Below are positions 36,701 through 51,900 of a DNA stretch of 64,000 nucleotides, in pieces. The stretch lies in contig NC_066849.1 in NCBI RefSeq assembly GCF_001640805.2, forward strand, positions 22,492,405 through 22,556,404, written 5' to 3'. The DNA is from Lates calcarifer (Eukaryota > Chordata > Actinopteri > Centropomidae). Within the stretch, counting starts at the first letter, position 1. Every line of letters begins with the position of its first letter. Both the position numbers and the translations under genes were made by a program. The notes below the pieces were generated by a model, which made no database searches, had not been told where the DNA came from, and saw only the letters and a list, made by a program, of their open reading frames with translations.

Positions 36701-39700
36701 AGATGGATGGATGGAGAGCTGAGCTAATGGATGGGCTTTCATTGGAACAGAACTGCAAAAACTACTACAGGGTGGGCATGTGGTGTGTGTGAAGCAAAAC
36801 ATTTCCAAGCCAAGACTTGAAGCATGGCCTGTGTTGTCGTATCTGTTCTGTCAAACCGGTGTGAGACAGATAACGGGCTGAAACATTTTCTGTGTAGACC
36901 CATCATCAGTCTAATTTTTGACTCTTTTTTTTCATGGACTCTTCTTGGGTGGTTTTAGCCACACTGAAAGACAAATACTTAAATCACTTGGTCACCCTGC
37001 AGCATAATGATCCCTTCACACCAGAAACTGAATGTGTGGTTAAATCCTAGGTCAAGCATTGTCTTGAATTGATTTTTGACTCAGTCTGGACGCCTTAGTA
37101 AGAAATACTCTCTCGTAACCAGTTCCTGCTTGCTTGGGGGGAATTAGCTGTTAGGAGCATGGCCTTCTGTCCGTTGTGCTGGCAAACACAGAGATTAGGA
37201 CTTTGAGAGTGGACAGAGAAGGAAATCACCTTACTAGCATAAGTAACAATTTCAAGGCTAAGTTCCACTCCTAATTTCCAAAGAAGGCCTTACAGTACAA
37301 TGTTGCAAGGATGCCGCATGGACATTTAAGTCAAAGGATCTGGTAAACGAGAGGAGCTGTGAGAGGGATGAAACACACACACTCACACCACACACACAAA
37401 TAAGTCTGCAGTCTGTTGGCAGATATACAAACAGACCGCAGGGATTCCATCTCACATTCATCTGGTTAATCTCATTTATCTCATTAAGATAGTGGATTGA
37501 AAAACAGAGGGTGTTCCCTGAGCTGAAGACTGCTAGATTACTGCCGGAGAATGTCTCAGTATGTCCTCTCTCATACTGATTCATTTCTTCTTCCCACCTC
37601 TCTTTCTGGCCCTGCATTGATTATGGGTGAAGAGACATCTGACATCATTTAAAATAAATTCTGAGGTCATTAGAGATGCATTTGATTATATTGACAATAA
37701 CAGAAAAGTGCAATGAGTTTCCAGTGCACCCATGTGTGACAGCTCCAGATATGCATCCAACCAGGAGGCTCAGAGCAATAACTTCCAGGCACCTTAAATC
37801 ATAACTGTCAAAAGTTTGTAAAGAAGTACAATATTCATGAATGGAAAACAAATAAATATGTTTAATAGGAGACAAAATGACTTGTGCAGTAATGATAGCA
37901 TTGGTGATGAAATGTTCATGTAAATGTGGCTACTAGAGATGCATGGTAATGTCGGGACAAATTGCAGTATATAGTCATATCTACCTAATATCCCATATTG
38001 ACAAAGTGAGAGTGGAAGAAGTTTGGAAAAACTAGGACTCTTCTCAGTGGTCCTCACCTGGCCAAACTAAGCAATCAAGGGAGAAGGGCCTTGGTGAGAG
38101 AGGTGACCAAGAACCCAGTGGTACCTCTGGTTGACACACCACTGATCTGGACTTTATGGCAGAGTGGCCAGACAGAAGTTTCTCCTCAGACCTCAGACTG
38201 AGCCAAAGGTTTACCTTCCAACAGGACAATGACCCTAAGCACAGTCAAGAGTGGCTTAGGAACTACTCAGTGAATGTACAGAGCCCTGACTTTATCCCAA
38301 TCAAACATTTGATAATTCAGTTTTTCCTGATTACTGAATTTGAAAAAAAAAAGGTTTAGAGTGAAGATTTTGGAGGAATTTTAAAAATGATTATAGGGTA
38401 AGGCTGCAATATAACAAAATGTTAAAAAATGAAGGTGTATTTTCTGAATGCACTGTATGCCTGTGGAGATTGTTGTCAAACATACAGCATGTGGATTCTC
38501 CACCACTCTTCTCTCTATCTTGCCCAATCCTCTTTTCCTCTCTGATATATCCAGTCTTAAATCCCACCCTGGTTTTATCAGTGTGTAATTGTTGTTTGGT
38601 CTTTAAGAGTGTCACTGCCCTCCCGTGCTCCAAGAGAGCAAGAGTCTCTCTTAAGAGGCTTACCTTAGGCTGCTAATAGACTTTGCAGAGGTGGGGTTAT
38701 TTTAGTATGGACAAAGGGGAGGAAAGAGGAAAAAATGAGCAAGAGACACACACAAAGACAGACGGACAGAGGCAGAGCAAGTCAGTGAGTTCTTTGCATT
38801 CCTAGCTTTGGTGGGATATTTTACTGGCTTTTGCCAGAAAACTCCATGCTGCATCATTCCACTGATCCATCCATCTGTGGAGCTGTCCAGCTGGCATTGT
38901 GATGTAACTATGAGGAGGGGTCACAGCTGACAAATTAATAAACGGAGAAGGATGAGAGGAGAAAAGAAGGAAAGAACTTCACAAACAGCCGCAGGACTTG
39001 TGAGCCCGGGGCTATGCATCTGCAATAGGACTAAAACAGTGATGTAGGACTGCTGTAACAGGTTAGCTCACTTTATGAGACCCTCAGTGAAAGGTTAAAC
39101 TTCCCATCAGCTCTGTAGGATCTACACCTTTTGTGAAGAATTGGAATAAGTCTGCAGGTGTACTAATAGCCCTGCATGTAGTAGGGCTGACACCTGTTGG
39201 GCCAGCACGAGTGCTACACGTGAAGATGGACCAACGCAACTCTTCATCCTCAATCAATGTAATGTATCTCCTCTGTAATTGCTGAGTATCTTCTCACCCA
39301 CCTGCTGTTTATAGGCATTGCTCACTTAGAACAATGGTCTGACTCTTGTAGTTCGTGTAGAGAGTAGCACGGGTAACTGAGGTTAAATCAACATCATTAG
39401 TGAATGACCAGCAGACTATTACCTGTGTATTAATGTGCAGTTTGTTTAAAACTGTATACAGTTTGGTGCTTTTTGTTAGTTCTGTATTTTTGCGTGCACA
39501 ATTTAAGTTGGTTTTAAAGCTTGTTTTAAACCAAACATAGGTCTGTGTGTGTGTTTAGCCACTGTCAAACTGTTAACAAGGTCTTAGGTAAAGTACACAC
39601 TAGCATCCGCATATGTACTGTATGTCAATGTTATAGGTGCCTCCCAAATTATCTTGGAGCAAGATGTGTGTCACTTCCTTCCAAAATACTTCAGAAACCC

Positions 39701-42700
39701 TCAGTGATCCAGCCTCTGATCCTTACATTTATCCACAGAATGATATCAGAGGTGTTAGGAATCACGTAGGCTGGCTGACATTCAGGAGCTGACTAATTAA
39801 GAGGAATTAGCCTAGGGCCAGAGGTTATGGCTTTAGCATTAATGATAGCTGCTAGCTAATGCTCTGTTCCCTGTAGTGGCTATGGACCCAGCTACCTCTG
39901 TTTCAGACCTCACAGGCTATCAGCTAAACTAAACTCCACTAAATTACTATTACTATATAAGAATACTAACTTGAATCATTCACCTCAACACTGGCCACAA
40001 TGGAAAACATATGTTGTGTTTAAAGGGACATAATAGAGTCAGAGAAAACTTTCAGCTCTATTGCTACAAACTTTGCTTTTAAGACTTTTTTTTAATTAAT
40101 AGACAGAAGATTGTATTGGAAAACCAAGCTAGCAGCTTCTTTCTCCTTGCTAATTATTTTGAAAATTACACAGAGAGTCTTATCGTCTCATCAGTGGTTG
40201 GTACACAAACTGAATGGAACTGCAGTGATGTGTAATGCTGCCACTTTGTGGCAAAGGAGAAAAACCTTTAGGCAGTAAAACTGGCCCAGAGCTAGCTATA
40301 GTGCCGCTAACTGCAACTGCTTCTCAGCCCAAATCTGCCAAAGTCCACATCCCTGAAACCAGTCCAAATCCAGAAGGAATCCATGGGCGACAGCCAGCTC
40401 ACATTTGGCTATCAGACTCCAGACTTCAGCCACAATCAGCCCACCTCGGCTGGCTACCAGGGTCAACTTTGGGGCAAGAACTGAGCAGTGGGTGTCTTTA
40501 AAAGTAAATCACCTGGCTGAAAAAAGGATGCATGCCGGGTGCCAGCACTGTGCTGAAGCTGATAGCCTTACAAGGAAAGGGTAGTAGTAATAATGAGTGA
40601 AGATTGTTGTTAGGAATTAAAATCTCCTTTACTGTTTCTACGATTGTTATTAGCAGGTGTATTCCCTTTGCCAACATTAAATTTTTTTCAGCAGTCTGCT
40701 GTGCTAACAGGGCTAGTGAGCTAACATTGAATTGTTCAGTCCATGTCATGCCTGAGCTCAGCCAGAGCAGCTAATCCCATTAAGCAGATGACTAATCTCT
40801 GTGGAGCTACACACACTCATACAAAGACACCAACCTATACACAAAAAACAAAAAAAGCAGTGATGGCTGAGTTCATTTCAGGGAAAATTAAACATTTTAG
40901 AGTCATCATAGCTGCATGAACCCATGACCTTTGACTGTCAGGATAATTAAGAGAGTAGATCAGAGGCATTTAACATGCATATTGTGAGTCAAAAAGATTT
41001 ATGGATTGCCCCTCTTGCACTTGTCTGCAGTGCCCCCAGTCATATAAATGCAACAGGTAGAAATGATATCTGGCTGCGATTGACAGTAGGAAAGCTGTTT
41101 CTTTAAGGATAATATTTGCCCTCAAGTGGTTGCTGACAGACTGTGTTAGTTCACATTAGGCTGATGACCTTACTCTGGTTAATTTTTATGTGTGGATATG
41201 TGAAAAGCCTTTCTAATGTCTACATCCAGATCCAGAGATTGTGCAACATATTACTGCTGTGCTATACAGTGTTTGTACAAATACGTACTTTATGTTATTA
41301 CAGCTAATATGCTCATATATAGACCCCTGCATGTCCTTGAATCTTCTCTGTCAGTGTCTGCAAAAGACTTCTTGTCTGCAAAAAACATACCTGAGATCAA
41401 ATATTTGGACAACATTGTCCAGGTGGTGCTGTGACTGTGTTTTACCACATGGTGGCGCTGTATGTATGAAGAACACACCAACATGTTGGGTGCTCAGATG
41501 ATTATTCTGCAGAGACTTGACACCTCCAGTTTTCCTATTGCACTACACAGACAAAATGTCCCTTGGAGTTAATTATTATAGAATATACCATAAATAACAG
41601 CCTAAAATTAATTAACTTTCCTGCTGCACAGTTGATATTTGTGGATGTGAAGTTTCAGCAGGAATCAGTGTGTCCCCGCTCAGTGTTTTAGAGAAAGAGG
41701 ATGAGATTTATTTAGAGGAAAATTCACTCCTGTGGAAACTGAACACACAGCTGGTGAACGCTGATCATGTGACTGTATTCGAAATGTTGATGTATGGAGT
41801 ATTTTTTGATTGGCTACTGCGTAGAATGGAGAATCCGCCGCGATTGGCTAGTGGGGGAGTGTATGAGGTTACCACACACACATACACACAGCGTAGTTAT
41901 TTCTGTGCTGGCTGACCTACTAATGTTAACATGTAGTGCATGCCTGCTAGGCTCATGAGGTAGCATCCTCTCTCTCGCTCCCCGTTTGTCTCTCATTCAT
42001 TCCTTTCTTTTTTCTTCCTTCCTCTCGTTCCCTTTTTCTCTGTTATATTTTTTAATTGTTTCTTTTTTTCTATCTTTTAGTAATTTGGCGTGTAATGTTG
42101 GTAATGTGACATTCGATGCTATATTTACACTCACTTTATGTTTTATGAACCATATGAGCCGGATCGCCTGTGGCTATCCCAGATGTATTAGTGTGTGTGT
42201 GTGTACACATATGCAGGATCTCCATCTGTTCCTTGCCAAACACAGGGGGAAACACTGTATAGCTGGTCTCAGGGCAGTTAACTTATCACACAAGCTAAGA
42301 CTATTGGAAAACTGGCACTCGACACAAAGCTGACTCTGACAACATAAAGATAATTTCCTGTTTTCTCTGGAGGAATTCAGTTGTAGGTTTCTGAGGTTAG
42401 AGTTCGAATCTGGAACATTTTTAAAATATTAAGCTCCTGTTTTCTATGAGCAATCAGGTTAAACTGCAACCATTTTATGAGAGCTGTTACATTTATTCTT
42501 CTAAACGCTCCTGGGAAGAACTCTCTGGCACGCAGTAAATGTTTGTTTGAAAGGAACAGAAGAAGAACTGGGTAGCTGGCCTCAATTTTGAAGAGTTTGA
42601 AGAGTGATATTTAGGGTGTGCTGTGCAAAAACTTCAAAGCAAGCAAAGATGTCACAACCAAACAAGTGACAAGTAACTCAGAGTTTCACTTCTCTAACCA

Positions 42701-45700
42701 GTCATATACATGAAAAAAACTACCTTCAGGAAAGACGGTAAAATATATCAGCACGCCAAGAAATATTGTTTAAAATCTTGAGGGACTGAGGATGGATGCA
42801 AAGCACATTGTTCCCGCCATGAAACTCTTATTCCTGAAAAAAGAATGACCTGAAGCTTTGCATCGTGGTTAATGCATCAATTATTAATTAACACACATAC
42901 ACACAAAGTTTTACATGCGTTAATTTATGTGTATTGTGCATAAGGAAGTTTTCTCAAGATTAAGTCCCTGCTGTGCTTAGAATAACCTTTCATGTCATTA
43001 CATTATTTATATGACTTGTCTACCTGCATCAACTTCAGATCTTAATTGACTCCTCGAGGCTTGTATCTGTGCATCTTTTATCTGTGTACAGTTGGACCTT
43101 CTTCTAAAAATAATTTCTCATTACTGATTACCAGCTTTAAATGTAACTTGAGGCAGAGACTTGGGTTGTGGATTTATTACTCCATAAGTAAACCAATGAA
43201 ATTAGTTTGGAGACCTCTACAATCAGCTCCTTGTCGTCTATACTTTTCCATCTCCTAATATTTCTCCCTATTCCCTGTCGGTGACCTCAAAATCACCCTG
43301 TGTTTGCTTGTTTCCCCTCGCTTTGCCCTCTGCTTTCTCGCACATTGTTTCCCTCTCTCTGTCTTCTTCTCTGTCATGCTGCGTTGTTTGTTTTTCCAGT
43401 CGAGGTGAGAAGACAGCGACAACCACAGAGAGACTACTGTGTGTGTCATGGTCCAGATGGCCCAGCAGTCAGCATCAAGAGCCTCGGCTGAAGAGTGCGC
43501 TTTGACTTGTTTGACTTGCTCTGCCCTTTATCTCCCATAAATCCTCTCATCTGCTCTCCTCTGCTCTCCTCTCCTCTTATCTCCCCACCTCACCACTCGT
43601 CTCCTCACCCTTCCTCTCCAGCCCCAAATGCAGTTAAAATAGTAGGCACACAACTCTGCAAACAGCAATGTTTCCCACAGCTTGAGATTAGTTTACTTGC
43701 GGTGATGGGTGGTGCAGCTTGTGACCAATATGAATGCAGGTTATTTTCTATAGCTACAATTTACAGATGTCCCCTAAATGCCTCACATGCAGGCCATCAG
43801 TAGATGATAGCTAGGTGGCTGTGCACGGAGAAGCCTCTACTGCTTACTCAGTTATTGCAATGCACACAAGTCAGACAGGTGTGTGACCAAACGTTAATTT
43901 GTTTCTTAAGAGTGAAATAAGGTGTTCTAATGTAAGATTTACTCAAGTTGAAAGAGATTATCTACCTGGGCAGGCCACCTGTGTATGGGAAAACTAAACA
44001 GCACCCATGTATTTATGTCTTTCAGCTAACATTTTCTTTTTCAGTTTCTGTTACAAATTAAAACCTCTGGCATGTTTGAGTTGGTTTAGACTGCAGACAA
44101 TGGAAAACCAAAGTGATTAGTTTTTCTGCAGTAAAAATGACAAACATCCTCTGCTTTCAACAACATTAATTGTGAAGATTTGCTGCATTTTTGTCTTGTG
44201 ATAGTGAACTGAATATCTGTGGGTTTTAGACCGTGTCGGACAAAAAAACAAAAGCCCTCACCTTTATTTTTCAGGGTTTTGTGATGGTCTTTTTTCTCTA
44301 TTTTGCAACATTTCATATCAAACAATCCATTAATTTTATGAGACAATAGTTGGTTGATTATCTCATAAAAAATATTATTTGCTGCCCTGCTCTGGGTTGT
44401 GGTCAGTGTGTTTTACATTATGTGAAGTGTTAAGTGTTTGGCCAGATATTTAAGCAAAATAAACTAAGACCACTTTTGACTAAATTTACTGACATGGAAT
44501 TTATTAGGTGCAGCAGTGTGTAAACTGCATTTACCTAAATATTTACCATAAATACAACTAAAAACATCTGCCTGTAGTATGTAATGTTAGTGCTTTTTTA
44601 TTATATCATCCAGATGTTAAATGGGCTAAGACTTGTTTGTTACTTAATTTGAATAAAGTGCTTATTGGATTCTGTTAAGCAGATAGTTTTATACTCATTA
44701 GGCACATTTCACTATTAATAACTGGATAAAGGGCCAGTGTCCTGCCAGTAACCTGCACCTAAGGCCATGTTCAAGCTGACTGAAAAAAAAAAAAGCTCCT
44801 CATTCATTTTAATTAGGCCAGTCCGCCAACGCAGCAGGGGGCTGCCAACACAGAGGGCTCCAGCAAAAGATGAAAAAAAGAAAAGAAATGCAGGTTGTCC
44901 GGCAAAAAAAGTTGAAGCTGGTTCAACTGTTGCTGCAACGCAACATGATGTCATCCAGTAAGGCATTGCAGTGGCCAGTCAAATATGTGCCAAGAAACGA
45001 CCTCACAGTCGTTCCAGTAGAATATTAAATAATTGCCACTGTAATAACTTTCCAGAGCTATAAAATCTTGTCTCACAGTATTATTTGGTGCTTAATAAGC
45101 CTTCATACCCATAGATTGTTACTCAAGCTGGACTTTGTAGATCATATATTATGTTTGGTATCTAGAGCAACACTCTTTGCACATAGGCCTTTGCATTGTA
45201 ATGCCAGGGTGAATCTGTGGCATCGCAGTTGCTGTGGATGGGATGCTTTACTCTGTGAGAGCACAACATGTGCATACGTGTGTTTGTCCAGTTTGTCCAG
45301 TGCTGGTTTAATGGAAACGCTGATGATTGTATTTGTTTCTGCCAATCTCTGATCACGCATCCCGGTCACCTGTGGTTTTAAATGGCTCAGTGTGATGTTA
45401 TCCATCCTGCTGCCAGTAAAACAGCAGCGCTGTGTTCAGATGTCAGTTGATCAAGTCACCCCAGTAATATGTGTGTGTGCATGTGTGTGTGTGTGTGTAG
45501 GCTTTTGAGAGGTCGTGGCTTGTGACTCTTTGTGATGTAACAACATTGTCTCTGCCTCACTCATTCAGTCTTTATGTCCCTCCATCCCTCTCTCTCTCGA
45601 CCACTGTTATATTTGGTCAATTCAATCTTCACTAGCCTGTATAATACTGTACCCCCCCCTCCTCCTTGCTCCTTGTGTGTGTGCTGGTGTATGACTATAT

Positions 45701-45939
45701 GAGACAGAGCATCACTGCAGCAGGTAGAGAAAGAGAGAGGTGAAAGGAGAAAGAGAGAGAGAGAGAGAGCGAGAGATATTGGGGGACACTAGAGAGATGA
45801 CACATTTTAAATTCTCCCTCCACCACAGTGTGCAGGTCTCTCCTCTTTCTCTTTCTTTCTGTCTCTCATTGATCTTGCTGTTGAGAGGCGGGCCAAGAGA
45901 GGCAGTGGAGCGAACCGAGGGAGAGTGAGCAAAGCAGGG

Positions 45940-45982
<43 letters not shown>

Positions 45983-48900
45983 CACAGATAGAGGGAAGGC
46001 AAGAGAGAGAGAGAGAAGGGGAGCGATAGAACGAGAGAGGCAAACATTCACACAGATAGAGAGAGAGAGAGAGAGAGGAGGTAGAGGACGGGGACTGCTG
46101 CTGCAGAAGAGGACAACAGAGACCACATCCACACTGACACACGTACACACACTTACATGCACACACACATACATTCATTCATGCATGCACACACACAGAC
46201 AGACTGACCCACACATGCTGACAACAACAACAACACACTGAACACACATACACACAAACACATACACGTGCTAACCCACTCTGACACACACACACATACA
46301 CACACACGCTGCTGCACAGGCAGACAGTGACCATGGTGCTCCCTGCATCCTGACCAGCTATGAGGATTACACTGATGAAGAAGATGATGATGAAGATGAG
46401 AGCGATGAAGAGCGTGAGGGAGAGGACGCCGGCCTGCCACAGCTGAGGACCGTAGCCAGGCGGTGGGGGGGAGGGAGGGGGCGGTGGGGGGGCGGGGGGT
46501 GGCGGCAGAGAGTGGGGGATTGTGGGACAGGATGGAGCGCGGTTGATAGAACACATGCATGTGCATGTGTGTGTGTGCATGTGTGTGTGAGCATGTGGAC
46601 GTGTGTGAGTGTGAAATGTGTGTATGAAGGCTAGGATGCCCCCCCAGCGCGGGACCAGCTAGCTAACGTTAGCCACATGTTGTGCCACTGCAAAGTAGCA
46701 TGTACCAACAACACCATATCTTTGATGTTTGGATGCAAGGTAGGTAGAGAGTTCTGTGTGTTTGTGTGTGTGTGTTAGTGTGTGTGTGTGTTTGGGAGAG
46801 AGAAGGAGAGAGAGAGGGATGCAGGGGGTAGAGGTAAAGTAATGGACAGTGAGAGAGAGAGACACTGACTAAGGCAAAATGTGCCGAGAGAGAGAAGGAA
46901 AGAGGTAATGACTAAGCTTGTCAAGGAGCTCTGGGTTGAGGTAAACTAAGGTGAGAGTTAGTAGCCAGCAGGAGAGTGAGTGAGAGAGAGAGGAGGGGAG
47001 AGAGAGCTGTGTGTGTTTTTCAGAGAGGTAGAGACAGGGAGAGAGAAAAGCAGGTTTGTGTTCTGCTGTCTGATTTCATATTACAAACTCTACAGCCAGT
47101 TTATCATCAACATCTCCTTTCTAAGCTCCTGTTGCTGCTACTACTGTGTCTGATGCTTCACTGATTTGAATTGAGCACCTTTGTAAATATGCCACATATT
47201 CAGTTTCTACATTGAGAGTGTGACTCAATGTTAAATATGAATGTCTTTGTACAAGTAGTGAATTCACTGAATTTTGATTTTTAAACCTGGATTCATGTTT
47301 GTTTGTCTTGGCCACTTGGGGGCACAGCAACAAGCTGTAACTGCAGCATTAGCATGTAGCATTGCATTAGCATTCACAGTTGTGTTTCTGTCCACCTAAT
47401 AAATGTAATTTCAGTATTCAGTTTAGGTTTCCACAAACTCCTGAGGGAAATATCTGACTCTTTAGCCGCTAAATGCTCTGCTGTGTTCACCAGCTAGCCG
47501 CTAACCCTGACTGTCTGTGCTGTTTGGTGCGATACAATTAAACTGTGGGCTGTAAAAGCAAAACAATTACCTGAGAGACAGTGAAACTGCTGAGTCGGTT
47601 GATAATCATCAGTGGCTTTGTCAATACCAGCAACCTATTTCACATTACACACAGACATTTGATCCATTGTTAATGTAAAAATATTGATTATGGCAGCTTT
47701 AAATGAATTATAAAAAGCAAATAAGACCTTGGTGGAGACACCCAGTCGCTTGTTTCTCTTAAACATTCCCAAAGTTAAGGACAAATTCCCCATTAACTCA
47801 TCACAAAGAAAGGATGGCTTTTTGCCTGATCCTTTGTGTCATTTCTCCTAAGGCTGGACTGTTATGCTTCAGATAACAGTTTTTGATTGCTCCTCATTGC
47901 TTTAAGGAATGTAAACTAATGTTTTATATATTAAAGGTTATCTGAGCAGAAGCAGCCGCCAAAAAAAAAAAAAATCAAGAGCTGTCTAATCAGAGAATAT
48001 CTGACCAGGCAGTTTTCAGCACCTAAAATACTATTCAACCATATTTTCAGTTCATATATACTCATTCCTACTTTTATATTATTCAAGTTAGTGTGTGTGT
48101 GTAGCTGAGTGGATGCTCTATGGTGCAGTGAAGTTTCTAAAAACGTCTTGGACTCGGTCTCTTCCAGGAAGTTGGGGATTTTGTGTGTGGCGTTTTCATG
48201 TTCTCCCTGTATTTGCGCCAGTGCTTTTTCTCACAGTCTATAAACATGAACGTTTTATGGGAATTGGAAGCTCTCTAATGCATCTACTGTAGGTCTTCTT
48301 ATGAGAACTTTGTGGCACTGTGGGAAGGATTCTGGGATATGTTCAAACACCCACCACCTTGAACTGGATAAGCAGGTAGAAAATAGATAGATAGGTCTTA
48401 TGTGTCCAATGTTATGTCTCCCTAATCCATAGGTTTGTTAGATTAAAAGCAGTAAATCCATATCTGAGCAACTGAAGCTGCCTTAAAATCCACAATCCCT
48501 CTATTATGAATGTAAAAACTGTAGTCTCTTCTCAGGTCTTTGGCACCCCTAACCCATTATTAAATTAATACCACCATATCCCTTACGAGTGAGTGTGCCG
48601 ACTCGCTAATTACATAACATCAGACTCATGCTAAGTGAATGAGCTTAGGCTAAAATTGGCAATCATCATCTTGCAAAGTACTCTGAAACTGTTGAGTGGA
48701 AAATCAACACATGAAATATTAAACTTCCACCCAAGCGCTTAAGGACCGTGCCTTTGATGTGGAGGAACTGTTGGTACACTGAGCCGCATCTTTGAATAGT
48801 CATTAAACACACAGCTAACCCAAAAATGGCCTCATAAATGGGTCTGTAAACTTGTCTAAATAGCACAGTGAAAACTGAACATGAACTTGAGAAAGAGAGT

Positions 48901-51900
48901 GAGAGACAGAGAGAAAGAAAAAGACAATATTTACAGCTTTTATCAAACGTAACATTGTTCATCTTCAGTATTATTTGAATGCAGAAACCTTGAGACAGAG
49001 AGGAGGGTGTTCAATTTACTGTGACAAATTCATGTGCAGTGCTGTAGTATAAGAAGATACAGTAGGACCACTGGACTGTGTGTATTTGTGTGTGTTCATG
49101 CATGGGTATGCTGTTGTCCAGTTCAGCACTTAGGCCATAATAAACTGTATGGACTTTACTTCTGTCCTATTAGATTACCTCAGCATGACAGGCTGTTAGA
49201 TAGAGGTAGGCCGAGAGACAACTGCTAGACCGGAGCAATAGAGAGAGAGAGTCAACACGAGTGTGTGACACAGTGAGAGCAGTAGTTATGTCCTCTAGAA
49301 GTATAGCTGGAGAGGGTAATGAGTGAGTGTGTCCCGAGGATAATAACAAGTTGCTCAGGGAGTTTACTATGTAGGCTGTGGATGAGATTTTTCAGAGATG
49401 GTGAAGTTGGTCAGCTACTAGCATCCATTTGTAGACTTGACAGGAACTGTGGGCTGCGGTTGAATAGTTTAAAAAAAAATTACGTCCTATCTCCTTTTCT
49501 AACCCACTTCTCCTCAACTTCAGGGTAAAACGTCATGAGGTCAAGGAAAGTTTTGAAAGAGAATTCAGAAGGACTTAGGAGGCTAGCTGCTGTGCTGAGA
49601 GAATCAGACTATTCTTATGCTTGGTTATGTAATTATGCGACGGCGGATGTTATCTCCTTTCCTTTTGTTAAGGATGGTCCAGTGTGTACTATGTTTGCGA
49701 GATAATATAGAAAGCATCAAATCCCCTTTCCTTAGCATTTAAAGAATCTGACCAGCTCTACTCATGGCTGCCACTTAGATACTTTCGGGTCATTTCACTC
49801 AGTTAGGAACCTTTGAAAGAAAAAAGTCTATTTGACCACAGCCATGGTCAGACCCTGAGATGCCCACATTACACTGTATTCTGTATGTCTATACTTCAGG
49901 AATGGCATGGGTTGATACATGCTACATGAATTCACCTGTACTTTTATGTTTAACTAGTTCACTTTTGGTTCAGTTTTTTTCCCACATCTTTGTTGTGATA
50001 TTTAAAACATATCTGGTGACAAAAAAAACACACAAAGACTTGGCATTTAAAAAAAAAAAAAAAAAAACTCAAAAATAGAGTCAGCAGTCAGTAATTTGGC
50101 ACTGTCAATAGAATAATGTACCTTTCAATAATAAAAGTTAATTGTCACTGTTGTACAAGTTGGAGTATAAAATATGTAATAATGTTGATGTAACTAATAA
50201 TGTTTTTAAGTGAACAACCACCTTTTTATCATTTGTAACCTCCAAACAGGTTGCTAGATTTACTGCATATCACATTTTGTGTACATTTTTCCAATCTTTC
50301 ACACACATTTTCTAGCTCTACAGTTGTATTGTTGTATAGTGAAAGTGTTTGAACCCTGTTGAGGACCTCTCTGTAACTTTCAGGTGCTGGCTGATGGTTA
50401 GTGGAGAAATTATAGTGTGATGTACAGTACAATTAAGTGTTTGTTTTGTGTCTGTCTTTTATGCACAGTCAGCTGCAAAATCAATGGTCCCAGAAACTAA
50501 TGGAGGTCTGTTCCACACTGGATCATTTACAATTAAGAATCTCTTATGATTTACTATTGAAAGTAAAGTTTGGACCCACTGTACATCAGTGTACATCATT
50601 GTGTTTATTGTGTCTGACTCTAGCTAGCACTTGCTTTATAAAAGACAGTATAGCAAAATATAAGAACTACATTAAAATGCTTTCATACAGTGAAGGAAGT
50701 AAATCAAAAATGCTCAAACATTTGCTGCAGCATAGTATAATAATCTGATCCTTGGGTATTATGACTATAAAATTACAAAATCTTGCTGTGCTATTCTGCA
50801 CATGATACCTCAGCATCAGCTGACGTTAGCACTCTGCTGACTGAGAACCTACATGCAGCGGGTTCCATATAAAACAGTGCAGCATTCAACTTAAAATCTT
50901 TTTTTATTTATTCAATCCAAAATAGTCACAAAATACCTTGAAGTCAATGACAAATAACTCAAATCTGAAAATAGCCCTACACAGGGAGCTGACACTGACA
51001 GAAACAGACAGTGTAAAGTTTGATTAAAATCACATGTAAACAGACAAACATGGAGAGAGACAAGTGAGACGGATGAACACATAACAGTTCATGGAGGGAA
51101 GAGGAGGGTACATTTTAAGTACATGAAGGTGGACTACATTCATTTTACCTAGCCAGCAACGTGTCCATTTCTGAGTCTGTTTAAGTGCCTGAGAAGATAA
51201 ATCAAACACACCTTAACTGGGTCAGACATTTCAACACATTCAAAATAGATGAATATGTTCCTCTATTTCTGCTCAGGTCTGTGTGTTTTCACTGAAGACG
51301 TTAAAGTCAGTGAAGGAAAATCTTCAGGTCATTCAAATGAAACATTTCAAATAGCTATAATTTTACTTTTTCTGCCATATTATGCTACTTGTTTTTAAAG
51401 AACATTTCCAGCTGTCCAGATGGCCTGTGTATAATTCTTACAATGATCCTGTTTTATCTGTAACACACTATATGGTGATTACATCACTGCGTAGTAATAT
51501 GCACATTCAGAGAGGGGAAAAAAAGAAAATGTGCACTGAACATTTACTCTCAGACAGCTGTGGGGTAGAAATTGGATCCAGTGACACAGATAGAAAAACA
51601 AGAATTTCAAAATGATATATTATAGTTTGTAGGTGGGAAAGAAAATGTACCAACAGTTCATACACAGCAACATCATTTTTGCAATTCAAGTGTCATTGTT
51701 TCTAAATGAACCCAGACATCAGCTGTTATCTGATGTTCTTGCTTTGGCAATAAGTACTTTTGCACTTCATGCCAGTGAAAGCCTGAGCGAGATGTGAGAG
51801 AACGAAAAGATATAGAGGGAGAGAGAAAGATGAAGGCACGTGTGTGTGTGTGCGAGAAGTCCCTTACGGCAGAGGATCCCCTGCTCTTTCATATCTCACC

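Noticed and set aside
42395..42416. tRNA B-box-like GGTTAGAGTTCGAATCTGG
   Set aside because: No matching A box, anticodon arm or acceptor stem could be folded around it.
45712..46178. Long Ser/Leu-rich minus-strand open frames
   Set aside because: They are translations of GA/TC and CA/TG microsatellites.
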